A stretch of DNA of 64,000 nucleotides from Sabulicella glaciei (GTDB taxonomy: Bacteria; Pseudomonadota; Alphaproteobacteria; Acetobacterales; Acetobacteraceae), in assembly GCF_026183895.1 (NCBI RefSeq), contig NZ_JAPFQI010000001.1, positions 835,510 to 899,509 on the forward strand, read 5' to 3'. Both the position numbers and the translations under genes were made by a program. The notes below the pieces were generated by a model, which ran no database searches, was not told the DNA's origin, and saw only the letters and a list, made by a program, of their open reading frames with translations. Shown here piece after piece: positions 9,076 through 17,690 of the stretch (its first letter is position 1; each line of letters begins with the position of its first letter).

Positions 9076-9753
9076 ATGCGTTTCGTTCTGCTCCTTGCGG
9101 TCCTGCTCGGGCTTTGCTGGCTGGGCCTTCGCGTGCTGCCGCCGGAATGGGACCCGCGCACTCCGCTTGACCTGCGGGCGGCGCCGAATCTGCTGACGCC
9201 GCTGAAGCTGGCGCGCCTTTCGCGCAACTCCACCGCCTGCTTCGCGGCCTTCGAGGCCTCGGGCATCAATCCCATCCGTGTGCCCGATCGCCCGTCGAAT
9301 CTGGGATGTGCGGTGGAGGACGCCGTGCGCCTACCCGGCCCGGTCGCCGCCAATCCGGCTGCGCCAGCGGTGACTTGCCGCGTCGCGGCCGCCTGGGTGC
9401 TGTGGGAACGGCATGGGCTTCAGCCCGCCGCGCGGCGCCATCTGGACAGCGAAGTCGCCTCTGTCCGCCATCTGGGCACTTGGAACTGCCGCAACGTGAA
9501 CAACGCCGCCAGCGGGCGGCGGTCGGAGCACGCCACGGCCAACGCCATCGACATCGCCAGCTTCCGACTGGTCGACGGGCGCGAGGTCACGCTCCTGCGT
9601 GGATGGTCGGGGCCGCCCGAACAGGCCGGCTTCCTGCGGGCGGCGCGTGACAATGCCTGCCGCTTCTTCTCGGTAGTGCTAGGGCCGGATCGCGACGCCG
9701 CGCATCGCGATCATTTCCATCTCGACATGGGTCCCTGGCGCGCCTGCCGCTGA
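9076..9753 (+). CDS. Extensin-like C-terminal-domain protein (peptidase-fold, exported)
   Basis: A 225-residue protein with an N-terminal hydrophobic helix (MRFVLLLAVLLGLCWLGL) serving as signal or anchor. It is followed by an extensin-like C-terminal domain (PF06904 type). Zinc-ligand motifs of the D-Ala-D-Ala carboxypeptidase-like fold are SEHATANAIDI and RDHFHLDMG. The C-terminal domain holds four Cys. Family members are envelope proteins probably acting on peptidoglycan, though activity is unproven for most. The ATG at 9076 is chosen because it gives a clean signal sequence; longer in-frame forms run back into the kinase gene. Confidence 0.8.
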   Translation: MRFVLLLAVLLGLCWLGLRVLPPEWDPRTPLDLRAAPNLLTPLKLARLSRNSTACFAAFEASGINPIRVPDRPSNLGCAVEDAVRLPGPVAANPAAPAVTCRVAAAWVLWERHGLQPAARRHLDSEVASVRHLGTWNCRNVNNAASGRRSEHATANAIDIASFRLVDGREVTLLRGWSGPPEQAGFLRAARDNACRFFSVVLGPDRDAAHRDHFHLDMGPWRACR

Positions 9754-9812
9754 GGTCGCGATGGCCAACCTCTCCAAGCTTCGGCGCGTTACGCGCCGGA
9801 AAGCTGGGATTC

Positions 9813-10427
9813 ATGGCGCCAATCTTCACACCTCGCGCCGATGCACGGCTTCGGCTGGTGCTCGTTGTCGCGGCGCTTCTCGCCGTCCTCGCCCTGGCGC
9901 TCGGCTACGCCTGGGCGCGCTCGGGCTCGACATGGGCGGTGGGGAAGCCGGCGGAACAACCCATCCCCTTCAGCCACGCCATTCATGCCGGGCAGCTTGG
10001 TCTCGACTGCGGCTTCTGCCACAGCGATGCCGCGCGCGGCGCCGGCGCCGGCATGCCGGCCGGGGAGCTGTGCCTGGGCTGCCACCAGCGCGTTTGGAAC
10101 GTCACCGCGCAATTCGCGCCGATCCAGGCGGCGGTGGATGCGGGGCTGGCGACGCAATGGGCCTCGGTGCACCGACTGCCCGACCATGTGCGCTTCCACC
10201 ACGCTGCGCACCTCGCAGCCGGCGTGACCTGTGCGACCTGTCATGGCGCGGTGGAGACGATGCCACGGACCGTTCGCGCGGAGACGCTCTCCATGGGCTG
10301 GTGCCTCGACTGCCATCGCGACCCGCAAACGCGTGGGCTGACGCCGGTGGGCCTCGGCGCGCAGCCTTATGTCCATGCCGGGATCGAGGTGCCGCCCCTC
10401 ACCCGCTGCACGGTCTGCCACAAGTGA
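9813..10427 (+). CDS. actA: Alternative complex III pentaheme cytochrome c, ActA
   Basis: A 204-residue membrane-anchored periplasmic cytochrome. It has an N-terminal transmembrane helix (about 13-35) and five CxxCH heme c motifs starting at Cys66, 87, 140, 164 and 199, plus extra His residues as distal ligands. ActA carries electrons within the quinol:cytochrome c oxidoreductase that replaces the bc1 complex. It is the first gene of actABCDEF, each overlapping the next by 4 nt. The 59-nt gap upstream must hold the ribosome site and possibly the promoter. Confidence 0.92.
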   Translation: MAPIFTPRADARLRLVLVVAALLAVLALALGYAWARSGSTWAVGKPAEQPIPFSHAIHAGQLGLDCGFCHSDAARGAGAGMPAGELCLGCHQRVWNVTAQFAPIQAAVDAGLATQWASVHRLPDHVRFHHAAHLAAGVTCATCHGAVETMPRTVRAETLSMGWCLDCHRDPQTRGLTPVGLGAQPYVHAGIEVPPLTRCTVCHK

Positions 10428-13057
10428 GCGGCGGCGCGACACGGCGCGACGCGCTGCGGGTGATGGGCGCCTCCATCGCGCTTTCCGCACTTGCCGGATG
10501 TGACCAGCCGGACGAGTTCGGCCATCCGCTGCATGGCCGCGGGCGCGGCGTGGCGTCGGAGGACGCCGTCTTTCCCACCACGCTGGAGTTGGACGGCTTG
10601 GGACGCGGCGTGCTCGTGCGGACGCGCGGCGGACACCCGATCAAGGTGGAGGGCAATCCGGGCCATCCCGGGAGCCTGGGTGCGAGCGATGTGTTCCTCG
10701 AATCCGCGCCGCTGTCGCTGCACGCGCCGGAGCGGTCGCGGCACGCGCTGCAGCGCGGTCGCCCCGCCGCGCCGGGCGCCGTGCGGGATGCCTTCGCCGG
10801 GCTGCGTGGCGAGGGGCTGCGCATCGTCACCGGTCCCCTTTCCTCTCCCACGCTGCGGCGGTTGGTCGCGGAGGCGTTAGAGGCCAGTCCCGGCAGCGTC
10901 TGGCATGTCCATGACCCGATGGCCGACCCGGCCTCCCAGGCCGCCGCCCTCGCCGCTTTCGGGGAGGCGATGGAAGTGCTGCCCGACCTGCGCGCGGCGC
11001 GGACGGTGCTGTGCCTGGGCGCCGACCCGCTTGGCCATGGCCCGGCCCAGCTCGCCCTGGCGCGGGCCTGGCGCGAGGGACGGCCACGCCTCCTGGTCGC
11101 CGAAGCGAGCCCGAGCTTGACCGGCGCCCGCGCGGACCGTCGTCTCGCCCTGCACCCGGCGGAGTTCGAACCGCTCGCACGGGCCATCGCCGGGGAGCTT
11201 GGCGTCGGCGGCCTGGTGGCGGGCGCGACGCATCTGGCTGCGGCTTCCCTGGCCACCGCACTGCGCGAAGCGGGGCCGGGTGCCCTGGTCCTGGCGGGGC
11301 GGGGCCAGCCCGCGGCCGTCCACGCCATCGCCCATGCGATCAACGCGCATCTCGAGAGCAGCGCGCTGCGCCTCATTTCGCCGCCGTCCGGCGGCGGCGA
11401 AGCGATGGCGCCGCTGGAGGAGGCGATGCGGGCGGGCGAGGTGAGCCGCCTTCTCCTGCTTGACGTCAATCCCGCACATGACCGGGCGGGCTTCGCGGCC
11501 GCGATGGGACGCGTCGCGCACTCGGCACATCTCGGCGAAAGGGTTGACGAGACGGGGCGCGCGGCGGCCTGGCACCTCCCCCTCGCCCACCCGCTGGAAA
11601 GCTGGGGCGACTCGCGAAGCTTCGATGGCACGCCCGGCATCCGCCAGCCCGTCGCCCCCCACCCGGGCGGGGAGGTGAGAGGCACGGTCGAGACGCTGCT
11701 TGCCCTGCTGGACCGCGAGGGAACCGGCCGCGACGCGGTGCGCGACACGTGGCGCACCGTCTGGGGCGAGGTGGATTTCGAGGCACGCTGGGAGGAGGCG
11801 CTGGAAGCTGGCGTGGCTGGCGAACCCGCCCCAGCCGCTTCCCTCGCGCTGCGCCCCGACTGGGATTTTCCGGGCAGTCCCTTCCCGCCCGGCCTCGCCG
11901 CGCATTTCGCGCCCGACCCGCATCTGCGCGCGGGCGCATTCGCGCATGAGGCGTGGTTGCAAGAGCTGCCGCGCCCCCTCACCCGCCTGTCCTGGGGCAA
12001 CGCCGCGCTTGTCGCGCCTGAGACCGCAGCGCGCCTCGGCCTCGCCGCCGGCGACGAGGTGGAGTTGACGCTGGGCGGCGAAACCCTTCGGGCGCCTGTG
12101 CTTCCGCTCGCGGGCCAGGCGGTGGATTGCGTGACCCTGCCCCTTGGCTTCGGGCGGCGCGCGGGCGGGCCGGTCGGCGAGGGGCGCGGCTTCCATGCCG
12201 CCGCGCTGCGCCCGGCGGATGGCGCCTGGGTCGTGCCGGGGCTCGCCCTCCGCGCGACCGGGGAGCGCATCGCGCTGATCGCGCGGGAGTCTCAGCCGGG
12301 GCTGGAACCGGACACGGCGAAGGTGGTCGCGCCGGGGGAGCGGCTGCCGCCCTTCGCCTATGGCTCCTCGCTGCACCAGCCATGGCCCTATCCCGGAGCG
12401 GCATGGGCCATGGCGATCGACCTCGACGCCTGCATCGGCTGCAATGCCTGCGCCATCGCCTGCCAGGCCGAGAACAACGTCCCTGTGGTGGGGCCGGCGG
12501 ACATGGCGCGCGGCCGCGGCCTCCACTGGCTGCGGGTGGAGCGGCACGACCGGCCGGAGGACCGCTCCCTCTTCCAGCCCGTCCCCTGCATGCATTGCGA
12601 GAAGGCGCCCTGCGAGCCGGTCTGCCCGGTGAACGCCACGGTGCATGACCATGAGGGGCTGAACGCCATGGTCTATCCGCGCTGCATCGGCACGCGGACC
12701 TGCTCCAACAACTGCCCCTACAAGGTGCGCCGCTTCAACTTCGAGGATCACCGCCGCCGCGTCGACACGCCGGCGCGCAATCCGGACGTGGCGCTTAGGC
12801 CGCGCGGGGTGATGGAGAAATGCACCTACTGCACGCACCGCATCCAGGCGGCGCGCGCCGAGGGGCGTCTGGACACGGTGGAAACGGCTTGCGCGCGCGC
12901 CTGCCCAACGCGCGCGATCCTGTTCGGCGACCTGAACGATCCGCAAAGCGCGGTCGCGCGCGCCCGCCATGATCCGCGCTCCTACCTGATGCTCGAGGAG
13001 CTTGGGACGCGTCCGCGCACCTCCTACCTCGCCCGCGTCGAGGAGGGCGGCGCGTGA
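10424..13057 (+). CDS. actB: Alternative complex III iron-sulfur subunit, ActB
   Basis: An 877-residue periplasmic subunit starting at GTG within the actA stop (GTGA). The N-terminus has a twin-arginine motif (TRRDALRV) and a lipobox-like LAGC at Cys26, so it is probably Tat-exported and lipid-anchored. Residues about 40-640 resemble a molybdopterin oxidoreductase domain, which in ActB carries no Mo cofactor. The C-terminal ferredoxin-like domain has four Cys groups starting near 670 (CIGCNACAIAC), 722 (CMHCEKAPCEPVC), 754 (CIGTRTCSNNC) and 800 (CTYC with later CARAC), fitting three 4Fe-4S clusters and one 3Fe-4S. Confidence 0.93.
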   Translation: MSGGATRRDALRVMGASIALSALAGCDQPDEFGHPLHGRGRGVASEDAVFPTTLELDGLGRGVLVRTRGGHPIKVEGNPGHPGSLGASDVFLESAPLSLHAPERSRHALQRGRPAAPGAVRDAFAGLRGEGLRIVTGPLSSPTLRRLVAEALEASPGSVWHVHDPMADPASQAAALAAFGEAMEVLPDLRAARTVLCLGADPLGHGPAQLALARAWREGRPRLLVAEASPSLTGARADRRLALHPAEFEPLARAIAGELGVGGLVAGATHLAAASLATALREAGPGALVLAGRGQPAAVHAIAHAINAHLESSALRLISPPSGGGEAMAPLEEAMRAGEVSRLLLLDVNPAHDRAGFAAAMGRVAHSAHLGERVDETGRAAAWHLPLAHPLESWGDSRSFDGTPGIRQPVAPHPGGEVRGTVETLLALLDREGTGRDAVRDTWRTVWGEVDFEARWEEALEAGVAGEPAPAASLALRPDWDFPGSPFPPGLAAHFAPDPHLRAGAFAHEAWLQELPRPLTRLSWGNAALVAPETAARLGLAAGDEVELTLGGETLRAPVLPLAGQAVDCVTLPLGFGRRAGGPVGEGRGFHAAALRPADGAWVVPGLALRATGERIALIARESQPGLEPDTAKVVAPGERLPPFAYGSSLHQPWPYPGAAWAMAIDLDACIGCNACAIACQAENNVPVVGPADMARGRGLHWLRVERHDRPEDRSLFQPVPCMHCEKAPCEPVCPVNATVHDHEGLNAMVYPRCIGTRTCSNNCPYKVRRFNFEDHRRRVDTPARNPDVALRPRGVMEKCTYCTHRIQAARAEGRLDTVETACARACPTRAILFGDLNDPQSAVARARHDPRSYLMLEELGTRPRTSYLARVEEGGA

Positions 13058-14379
13058 GCACGGAAAGCCCGCCCCCCTCCACCGCCCGCGTGGCCGAAGC
13101 GGCGCTGCGGCCGCTCGGCTGGGGCGGCTGGCTGGGCTTCGCGCTGGCCGGCGCCGGGGTGGTGCTGCTGGCCATCGCGGTGGCGCGTCTGCTCTGGGTC
13201 GGCATCGGCGTCTGGGGCAACAACATCCCGCATGTCTGGGGCTTCGACCTGATCGCCTATGCGTGGTGGATCGGCGTCGCCAACGCCGCGAGCCTCTTCG
13301 CGGCGGTGCTGGTGCTGCGGCGCCACGGGTTGCGGACGGCGGTGAACCGCTTCGCCGAGGCCGCCGCGCTGGCCGCGGTGCTGGCGGCGGCGCTTTACCC
13401 CATCCTTCATCTCGGGCGGCCGTGGCTGTTCTACTGGACGCTGCCCTACCCCAACACCTGGGGGCTCTGGCCGCAATTCGGCTCGACCCTCGTTTGGGAC
13501 TTCTGGGGCATCAGCGCGCATGTGCTCGTCACGTCGCTGTTCTGGTATGTCGGGCTGATCCCGGATCTCGCGACGCTGCGCGACCGGGCGGCGCGGCACG
13601 GGCGGGTGGGCCTCGCCCGCTTCTATGGGCTGGGGGCGCTGGGTTGGCGCGGTTCCGTGGCGCATTGGCATCGCCACCAGGCCGCCTACCGCATGGTTGC
13701 CGCACTGGTGCTTCCGTTGCTGCTCTCGGCGCAGACCGTGGTGGCGCTGGAATTCGCCGTCACCGTGGTGGCCGACTGGCACCAGGCCCGGCTGCCCCTG
13801 CATTTCATCGCGACCGGTCTCCCATCGGGCCTCGGCATCGTGCTCGCCCTCGCCGTCGCATTGCGGCATGGGCTGTCGCTGCGCGAGTTCGTGGATCGCG
13901 ACGACATGGACCTGCTGGCGCGCCTCCTGGCCGCCGCCGGGGTCGCCGCGCTGCTCGCTTGGCTGCACGAGGCGGGGGCTGCCCTCCTCCAGGAGGACGG
14001 GGCGACGCGGGCGGCCTTCCTGGTCCGGCTGGGCGGGCCGGCCTGGTGGCTCGCCGTCGTCATGGGCGGTCTCCTGCCGCAGCTTCTGTGGTGGCGGCCG
14101 CTGCGCCGCGACTTCGTCTTCGTGCCCGTTGGGCTGCTCGCCGCGGCGGGGGTGTGGCTGGATCGCTGGTCCCTGGTGGTGGACGGGATCTCCCGGCCGC
14201 GCGTTCCCTTCCCGGTGCCGGCTTACGCACCAAGCGGCGATGAATGGGCGCTGCTGCTCGGCAGCGCGTCGCTCTTCGCGCTCGCCCTGCTGTGCTTCGG
14301 ACGCTTCCTCCCTATCGTCTCCATGTACGAGACGCGGCACGAGGAGAGCGAGCACGAGATGGAGGAGGAAGAGCGGTGA
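13054..14379 (+). CDS. actC: Alternative complex III quinol-binding NrfD-like subunit, ActC
   Basis: A 441-residue integral membrane protein of the NrfD/PsrC family with about ten helices. Characteristic segments are IAYAWWIGVANAASL, LYPILHLGRPWLFYWTLPYP and QTVVALEFAVTVVADWHQ. ActC binds quinol at the periplasmic side and passes electrons to ActB. It starts with GTG overlapping the actB stop by 4 nt. The C-terminus is an acidic tail (EESEHEMEEEER) likely facing the cytoplasm. Confidence 0.92.
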   Translation: MSTESPPPSTARVAEAALRPLGWGGWLGFALAGAGVVLLAIAVARLLWVGIGVWGNNIPHVWGFDLIAYAWWIGVANAASLFAAVLVLRRHGLRTAVNRFAEAAALAAVLAAALYPILHLGRPWLFYWTLPYPNTWGLWPQFGSTLVWDFWGISAHVLVTSLFWYVGLIPDLATLRDRAARHGRVGLARFYGLGALGWRGSVAHWHRHQAAYRMVAALVLPLLLSAQTVVALEFAVTVVADWHQARLPLHFIATGLPSGLGIVLALAVALRHGLSLREFVDRDDMDLLARLLAAAGVAALLAWLHEAGAALLQEDGATRAAFLVRLGGPAWWLAVVMGGLLPQLLWWRPLRRDFVFVPVGLLAAAGVWLDRWSLVVDGISRPRVPFPVPAYAPSGDEWALLLGSASLFALALLCFGRFLPIVSMYETRHEESEHEMEEEER

Positions 14380-14981
14380 AGCGCATCCTCGGCGCCGCGC
14401 TCTACTGGCTGTTCCGGCACCCGCCTTCCTCGGCGGAGGTGGTCCTGCCGCCACGCGGCGCCGGTACGATCGCCGAGTTCCGGGACGCCGATGCGCTGAC
14501 GGAGGCCGTGCGCGCCGCCCGCGCGGAAGGCTGGACGCTCTTCGAGGCCTACGCCCCGCATCCGGTGCCCGATGCGGCGGAGGCCATGGGCATCCGGGCC
14601 GCGCCGGTCGGCTGGCTGGCGGCCGGGGCGGGCGCCGCCGCCATGGCCGGCGCCTACGGCCTGACCATGTATCTCTCGGTCGTGGACTACCCGGTGAATG
14701 TGGGGGGGCGCCCGCCGCACGCCTGGCCGGTCTTCCTGCCCGCCGCATATATCCTGGGCGTGCTGGTCGCCGCGCTCGCTGCGCTGCTCGCCATGCTGTG
14801 GCTGAACGGCTTGCCGCGCCTGCACCATCCGGTTTTCGCCGCGCGGGGCTTCCTGAGGGCAAGCGAGGACCGCTTCTTTCTCTGGATCAGCCCGGACGAC
14901 CCTATGCACACGCCGGAAGGGGCGCAGCGCTTCCTCCGGGCCCAGGCGTCGCTGCGCGTCAGCGAGGTGCCGCCCTCGTGA
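14376..14981 (+). CDS. actD: Alternative complex III subunit ActD (DUF3341)
   Basis: A 201-residue protein with an N-terminal soluble region, including the IAEFRDADALTEAVRAAR segment typical of ActD, and two transmembrane helices (about 77-100 and 124-150). In ACIII it packs the NrfD-like subunits. The GTG at 14376 overlaps the actC stop (GTGA); upstream in-frame starts are inside actC and rejected. Confidence 0.88.
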   Translation: MKRILGAALYWLFRHPPSSAEVVLPPRGAGTIAEFRDADALTEAVRAARAEGWTLFEAYAPHPVPDAAEAMGIRAAPVGWLAAGAGAAAMAGAYGLTMYLSVVDYPVNVGGRPPHAWPVFLPAAYILGVLVAALAALLAMLWLNGLPRLHHPVFAARGFLRASEDRFFLWISPDDPMHTPEGAQRFLRAQASLRVSEVPPS

Positions 14982-15385
14982 GACGGGCCGTGCTTCCCTT
15001 GCTGCTGCTGCTCACCGGCTGCGATGGCTGGCTGGAAAGCCCGCGGCCACCGCCGCCCGTTCCCGCGCCGGAGGGCAGCGTTGCTCAGGGCACCGCCGCG
15101 CGCCGCGCCGCCTTGGCCCCGCCCGGCCCCCCGGTGGACGACGCGCTGCTGCGCGAAGGGGCCGAGGCGTTCCGCATTTTCTGCACCCCCTGCCATGGCC
15201 CGACCGGTGCGGGGGATGGGGTTGTAACGCGCCACGGCCACCCGCCCATCCCGCCTTTGCCCCACGATGCCGTGCGCAGCATGACCGTACTCCAGACCAA
15301 CCTCGCCGGGGCGCATCCTGTCGAAGGGCGGCTGGATCCGCGGCAGCGTTGGGCCGTTTCCCGCTTCGTTGAGCGCTTGCCGTGA
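14978..15385 (+). CDS. actE: Alternative complex III mono-heme cytochrome c, ActE
   Basis: A 135-residue lipoprotein cytochrome c. The signal peptide ends in a lipobox LLTGC, followed by a Pro-rich linker and one heme motif CTPCH (in FRIFCTPCHGPTGAGDG). The axial Met is probably in VRSMTVLQ. ActE relays electrons from ActB/ActA toward the terminal oxidase. It starts at GTG overlapping the actD stop by 4 nt, and its own stop overlaps the actF start. Confidence 0.9.
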   Translation: MRRAVLPLLLLLTGCDGWLESPRPPPPVPAPEGSVAQGTAARRAALAPPGPPVDDALLREGAEAFRIFCTPCHGPTGAGDGVVTRHGHPPIPPLPHDAVRSMTVLQTNLAGAHPVEGRLDPRQRWAVSRFVERLP

Positions 15386-16290
15386 GCGCCCTGGCCGAAA
15401 CTTGGCTGCTCGTCTTCCTGCTCGCCGCAGGGGTTGGCCTCGGAGCGACCCTGGCCATGGCCCTGGGGCGGCTGCTGGCGGAATCCTGGCTCGACCCGCT
15501 CCGCCCAGCCCTGGCCCCCCTGTCGCGCTGGGCGCCGCTGGTGGCGTTCGCACTGGCGCTGCCCATGCGATTCCTTGCGCCTTACCTATGGCCATGGGGC
15601 GATGCGCCCACCGAGGCGGCGGAAGATCCTACCCTCGTTTGGACCACCTCGCTCTCCATCCTGGGCCTCTGGACCGCGCTGGGCTGGATGCTGGCGCGTC
15701 CCTCGGTCGGGCGCGGCCTCGCCGGCGCTGCACTTGCTGCGCTGATTCTCACTGGGGCGCTTGCCGTGGAGGAATGGGCCCTTTCGCGAGACGCGACGTG
15801 GACAGGCAGCGTGCAGGGCGTCGCCCTCATGACCGAGCAGCTCGCCTTCGTGCTCGCGTTCGCCACGCTGCTCGCCCTGCGCCGGGGCGAGCCATTGGGG
15901 CCCGAGGCAAGGACAGGGCTCGAACGTGCGCTGCTGACCATCGCCATGGGCATGCTGTGGCTGTGGTTCACGCAGTATGTCGTCGTCTACTACGCCGACA
16001 TCCCCTCGGAATCCGCCTGGTACCTGCGCAGGAGCGAAGGCGCATGGGCCTGGCTGATGCTTGGATGGCTCATGCCCGCGCTGCTCTGCGCCATCGCGCT
16101 GGCGATCGTTCCGCAGTGGCGCGACTGGCGCTTCAAGGCGGTGGCTCGGCTGCTGCTGCTCCAGCACCCCGTCCACCTGTTCTGGGTGGTGCGGCCGGAA
16201 GCGCCGCCCGGTGCTGCTTCCGTGATGTTGGACCTGACAGTCGCCGCGGCCCTGGCGGCTGGGTCCGTCCTCATGCTGCGGCGCGCCTGA
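15382..16290 (+). CDS. actF: Alternative complex III membrane subunit, ActF
   Basis: A 302-residue polytopic membrane protein (about eight helices). It carries the ActF-type motif WLWFTQYVVVYYADIPSES, comparable to the FSQYLVIWYGN-type loop of ACIII ActF. It is about 100 residues shorter than many ActF proteins, the shortening being mostly in the N-terminal half. It starts with GTG overlapping actE by 4 nt. It ends the ACIII operon; selA follows after 35 nt, so read-through into the selenium genes is possible. Confidence 0.82.
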   Translation: MSALAETWLLVFLLAAGVGLGATLAMALGRLLAESWLDPLRPALAPLSRWAPLVAFALALPMRFLAPYLWPWGDAPTEAAEDPTLVWTTSLSILGLWTALGWMLARPSVGRGLAGAALAALILTGALAVEEWALSRDATWTGSVQGVALMTEQLAFVLAFATLLALRRGEPLGPEARTGLERALLTIAMGMLWLWFTQYVVVYYADIPSESAWYLRRSEGAWAWLMLGWLMPALLCAIALAIVPQWRDWRFKAVARLLLLQHPVHLFWVVRPEAPPGAASVMLDLTVAAALAAGSVLMLRRA

Positions 16291-16325
16291 CGCAACGGGA
16301 ATCCTTGCCACCCCGTTCGGGCGCC

Positions 16326-17690
16326 ATGGATGCCCTTGTCCCTGATCCGCGTCGCGCCCTTCCCGCGCTGCACCGCCTGCTCGCCATGCCGGAGTGCGGG
16401 GCGCTGGTGCGCGTGCATGGGCGCGAGCGTGCCGCGGCCGCCATGCGGCAGCAACTGGCGGCGCTGCGAGAGGGGAGCGAAGGCTTCGACGCGGGTGAAT
16501 TCTTTGCTGCCGTAGAGCAGTGCCTCGGGACACGGGCCGGGCTTGGGCGCGTCCTCAATGCGACGGGGGTGGTGCTGCACACCAATCTCGGCCGCGCCCC
16601 GCTGGCGGCCGCTGCAATCGCGGCGATGGCGGAGGTGGCGCGCGGCTATTGCGCGCTCGAGATGGACCTGCAATCCGGCCGGCGCGGCGACCGCTTCAGC
16701 GGAGCAGCAGCGCTGCTGTGCGAACTGACCGGATGCGAGGCCGCGCTCGTGGTCAACAACGGCGCCGCTGCGGTGCTCCTTGCGCTCTCCGCCGTCGCGG
16801 CGGGGGGCGAGGCGATCGTGTCGCGCGGCGAGCTGGTGGAGATCGGCGGCGGGTTCCGCATCCCCGAGGTGGTGGCACAGGGCGGGGCGCGCCTCGTCGA
16901 AGTCGGCACCACCAACCGCACCCGCTTGTCCGACTACGAGAGGGCCATCGGAGCAGAGTCGCGGGTGCTCCTCCGAGTTCACCCTTCCAACTACCGCATT
17001 CTCGGCTTCACCGAAGCGCCCGACCCTGCGCGCCTTGCGACGCTGGCGCGTGAGCGTGGCCTCGCTTCGGTCGAGGATCTGGGCAGCGGTGCGCTGCTCG
17101 ACCTCGCGCGCCTGGGCCTGCCGGGCGAGCGTGGCCTGCGCGAGGCAGTGGCAGACGGGTTCGACCTCGTCGCAGCCAGTGGCGACAAGCTGCTGGGCGG
17201 ACCGCAGGCCGGCCTGCTGCTGGGCCGGGAAGACGCGATCGCGCGCTGCGCGCGGCACCCCCTGATGCGCGCCTTGCGCCCGGACAAGGCAACGCTGGCC
17301 GCATTGGAAGCGACGCTTCGCCTGCACCGCGACCCCGAACTCGCCCTGCGCGAAGTGCCGGCGCTGCGGATGATGGCCGAAGACGCCGAAGCCCTTTCGC
17401 GTCGGGCGCAGTCCCTGCGGGCCCTGCTGCCGGAGACTGCGCGTGCCGAGGTCGCGAAAGGCGACTCCCTCGTCGGTGGTGGCGCGCTTCCGCTGGCGCG
17501 GCTTCGGACCACCCTCGTCGCGCTTCACCCGGATGGCCTGACAGCGGAGGAATTCGCCGCGAGGCTGCGGCGGTCGCACCCGCCCTTGATCGCGCGGCTG
17601 GAACGCGGCCGCGTCTTGCTCGACCCGCGCACCCTTGCGGAAGATGAGATCGCCGAAGCGGCGCGCGCGGTGACGGAGGCCCTGGCATGA
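16326..17690 (+). CDS. selA: L-seryl-tRNA(Sec) selenium transferase
   Basis: This PLP enzyme converts seryl-tRNA(Sec) to selenocysteyl-tRNA(Sec) using selenophosphate. The 454-residue length is normal. Characteristic stretches are [32 protein letters not shown] and [12 protein letters not shown], with Lys288 as the PLP Schiff-base lysine. The ATG at 16326 is chosen because homology begins there. It is 35 nt behind actF and overlaps selB by 4 nt (ATGA), so the two are translationally coupled. Confidence 0.96.
   Translation: MDALVPDPRRALPALHRLLAMPECGALVRVHGRERAAAAMRQQLAALREGSEGFDAGEFFAAVEQCLGTRAGLGRVLNATGVVLHTNLGRAPLAAAAIAAMAEVARGYCALEMDLQSGRRGDRFSGAAALLCELTGCEAALVVNNGAAAVLLALSAVAAGGEAIVSRGELVEIGGGFRIPEVVAQGGARLVEVGTTNRTRLSDYERAIGAESRVLLRVHPSNYRILGFTEAPDPARLATLARERGLASVEDLGSGALLDLARLGLPGERGLREAVADGFDLVAASGDKLLGGPQAGLLLGREDAIARCARHPLMRALRPDKATLAALEATLRLHRDPELALREVPALRMMAEDAEALSRRAQSLRALLPETARAEVAKGDSLVGGGALPLARLRTTLVALHPDGLTAEEFAARLRRSHPPLIARLERGRVLLDPRTLAEDEIAEAARAVTEALA

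Noticed and set aside
10399-12970. Two long leftward open frames opposite actB
   Set aside because: Arg/Ser/Ala-rich low-complexity translations typical of high-GC antisense frames; actB is unambiguous.
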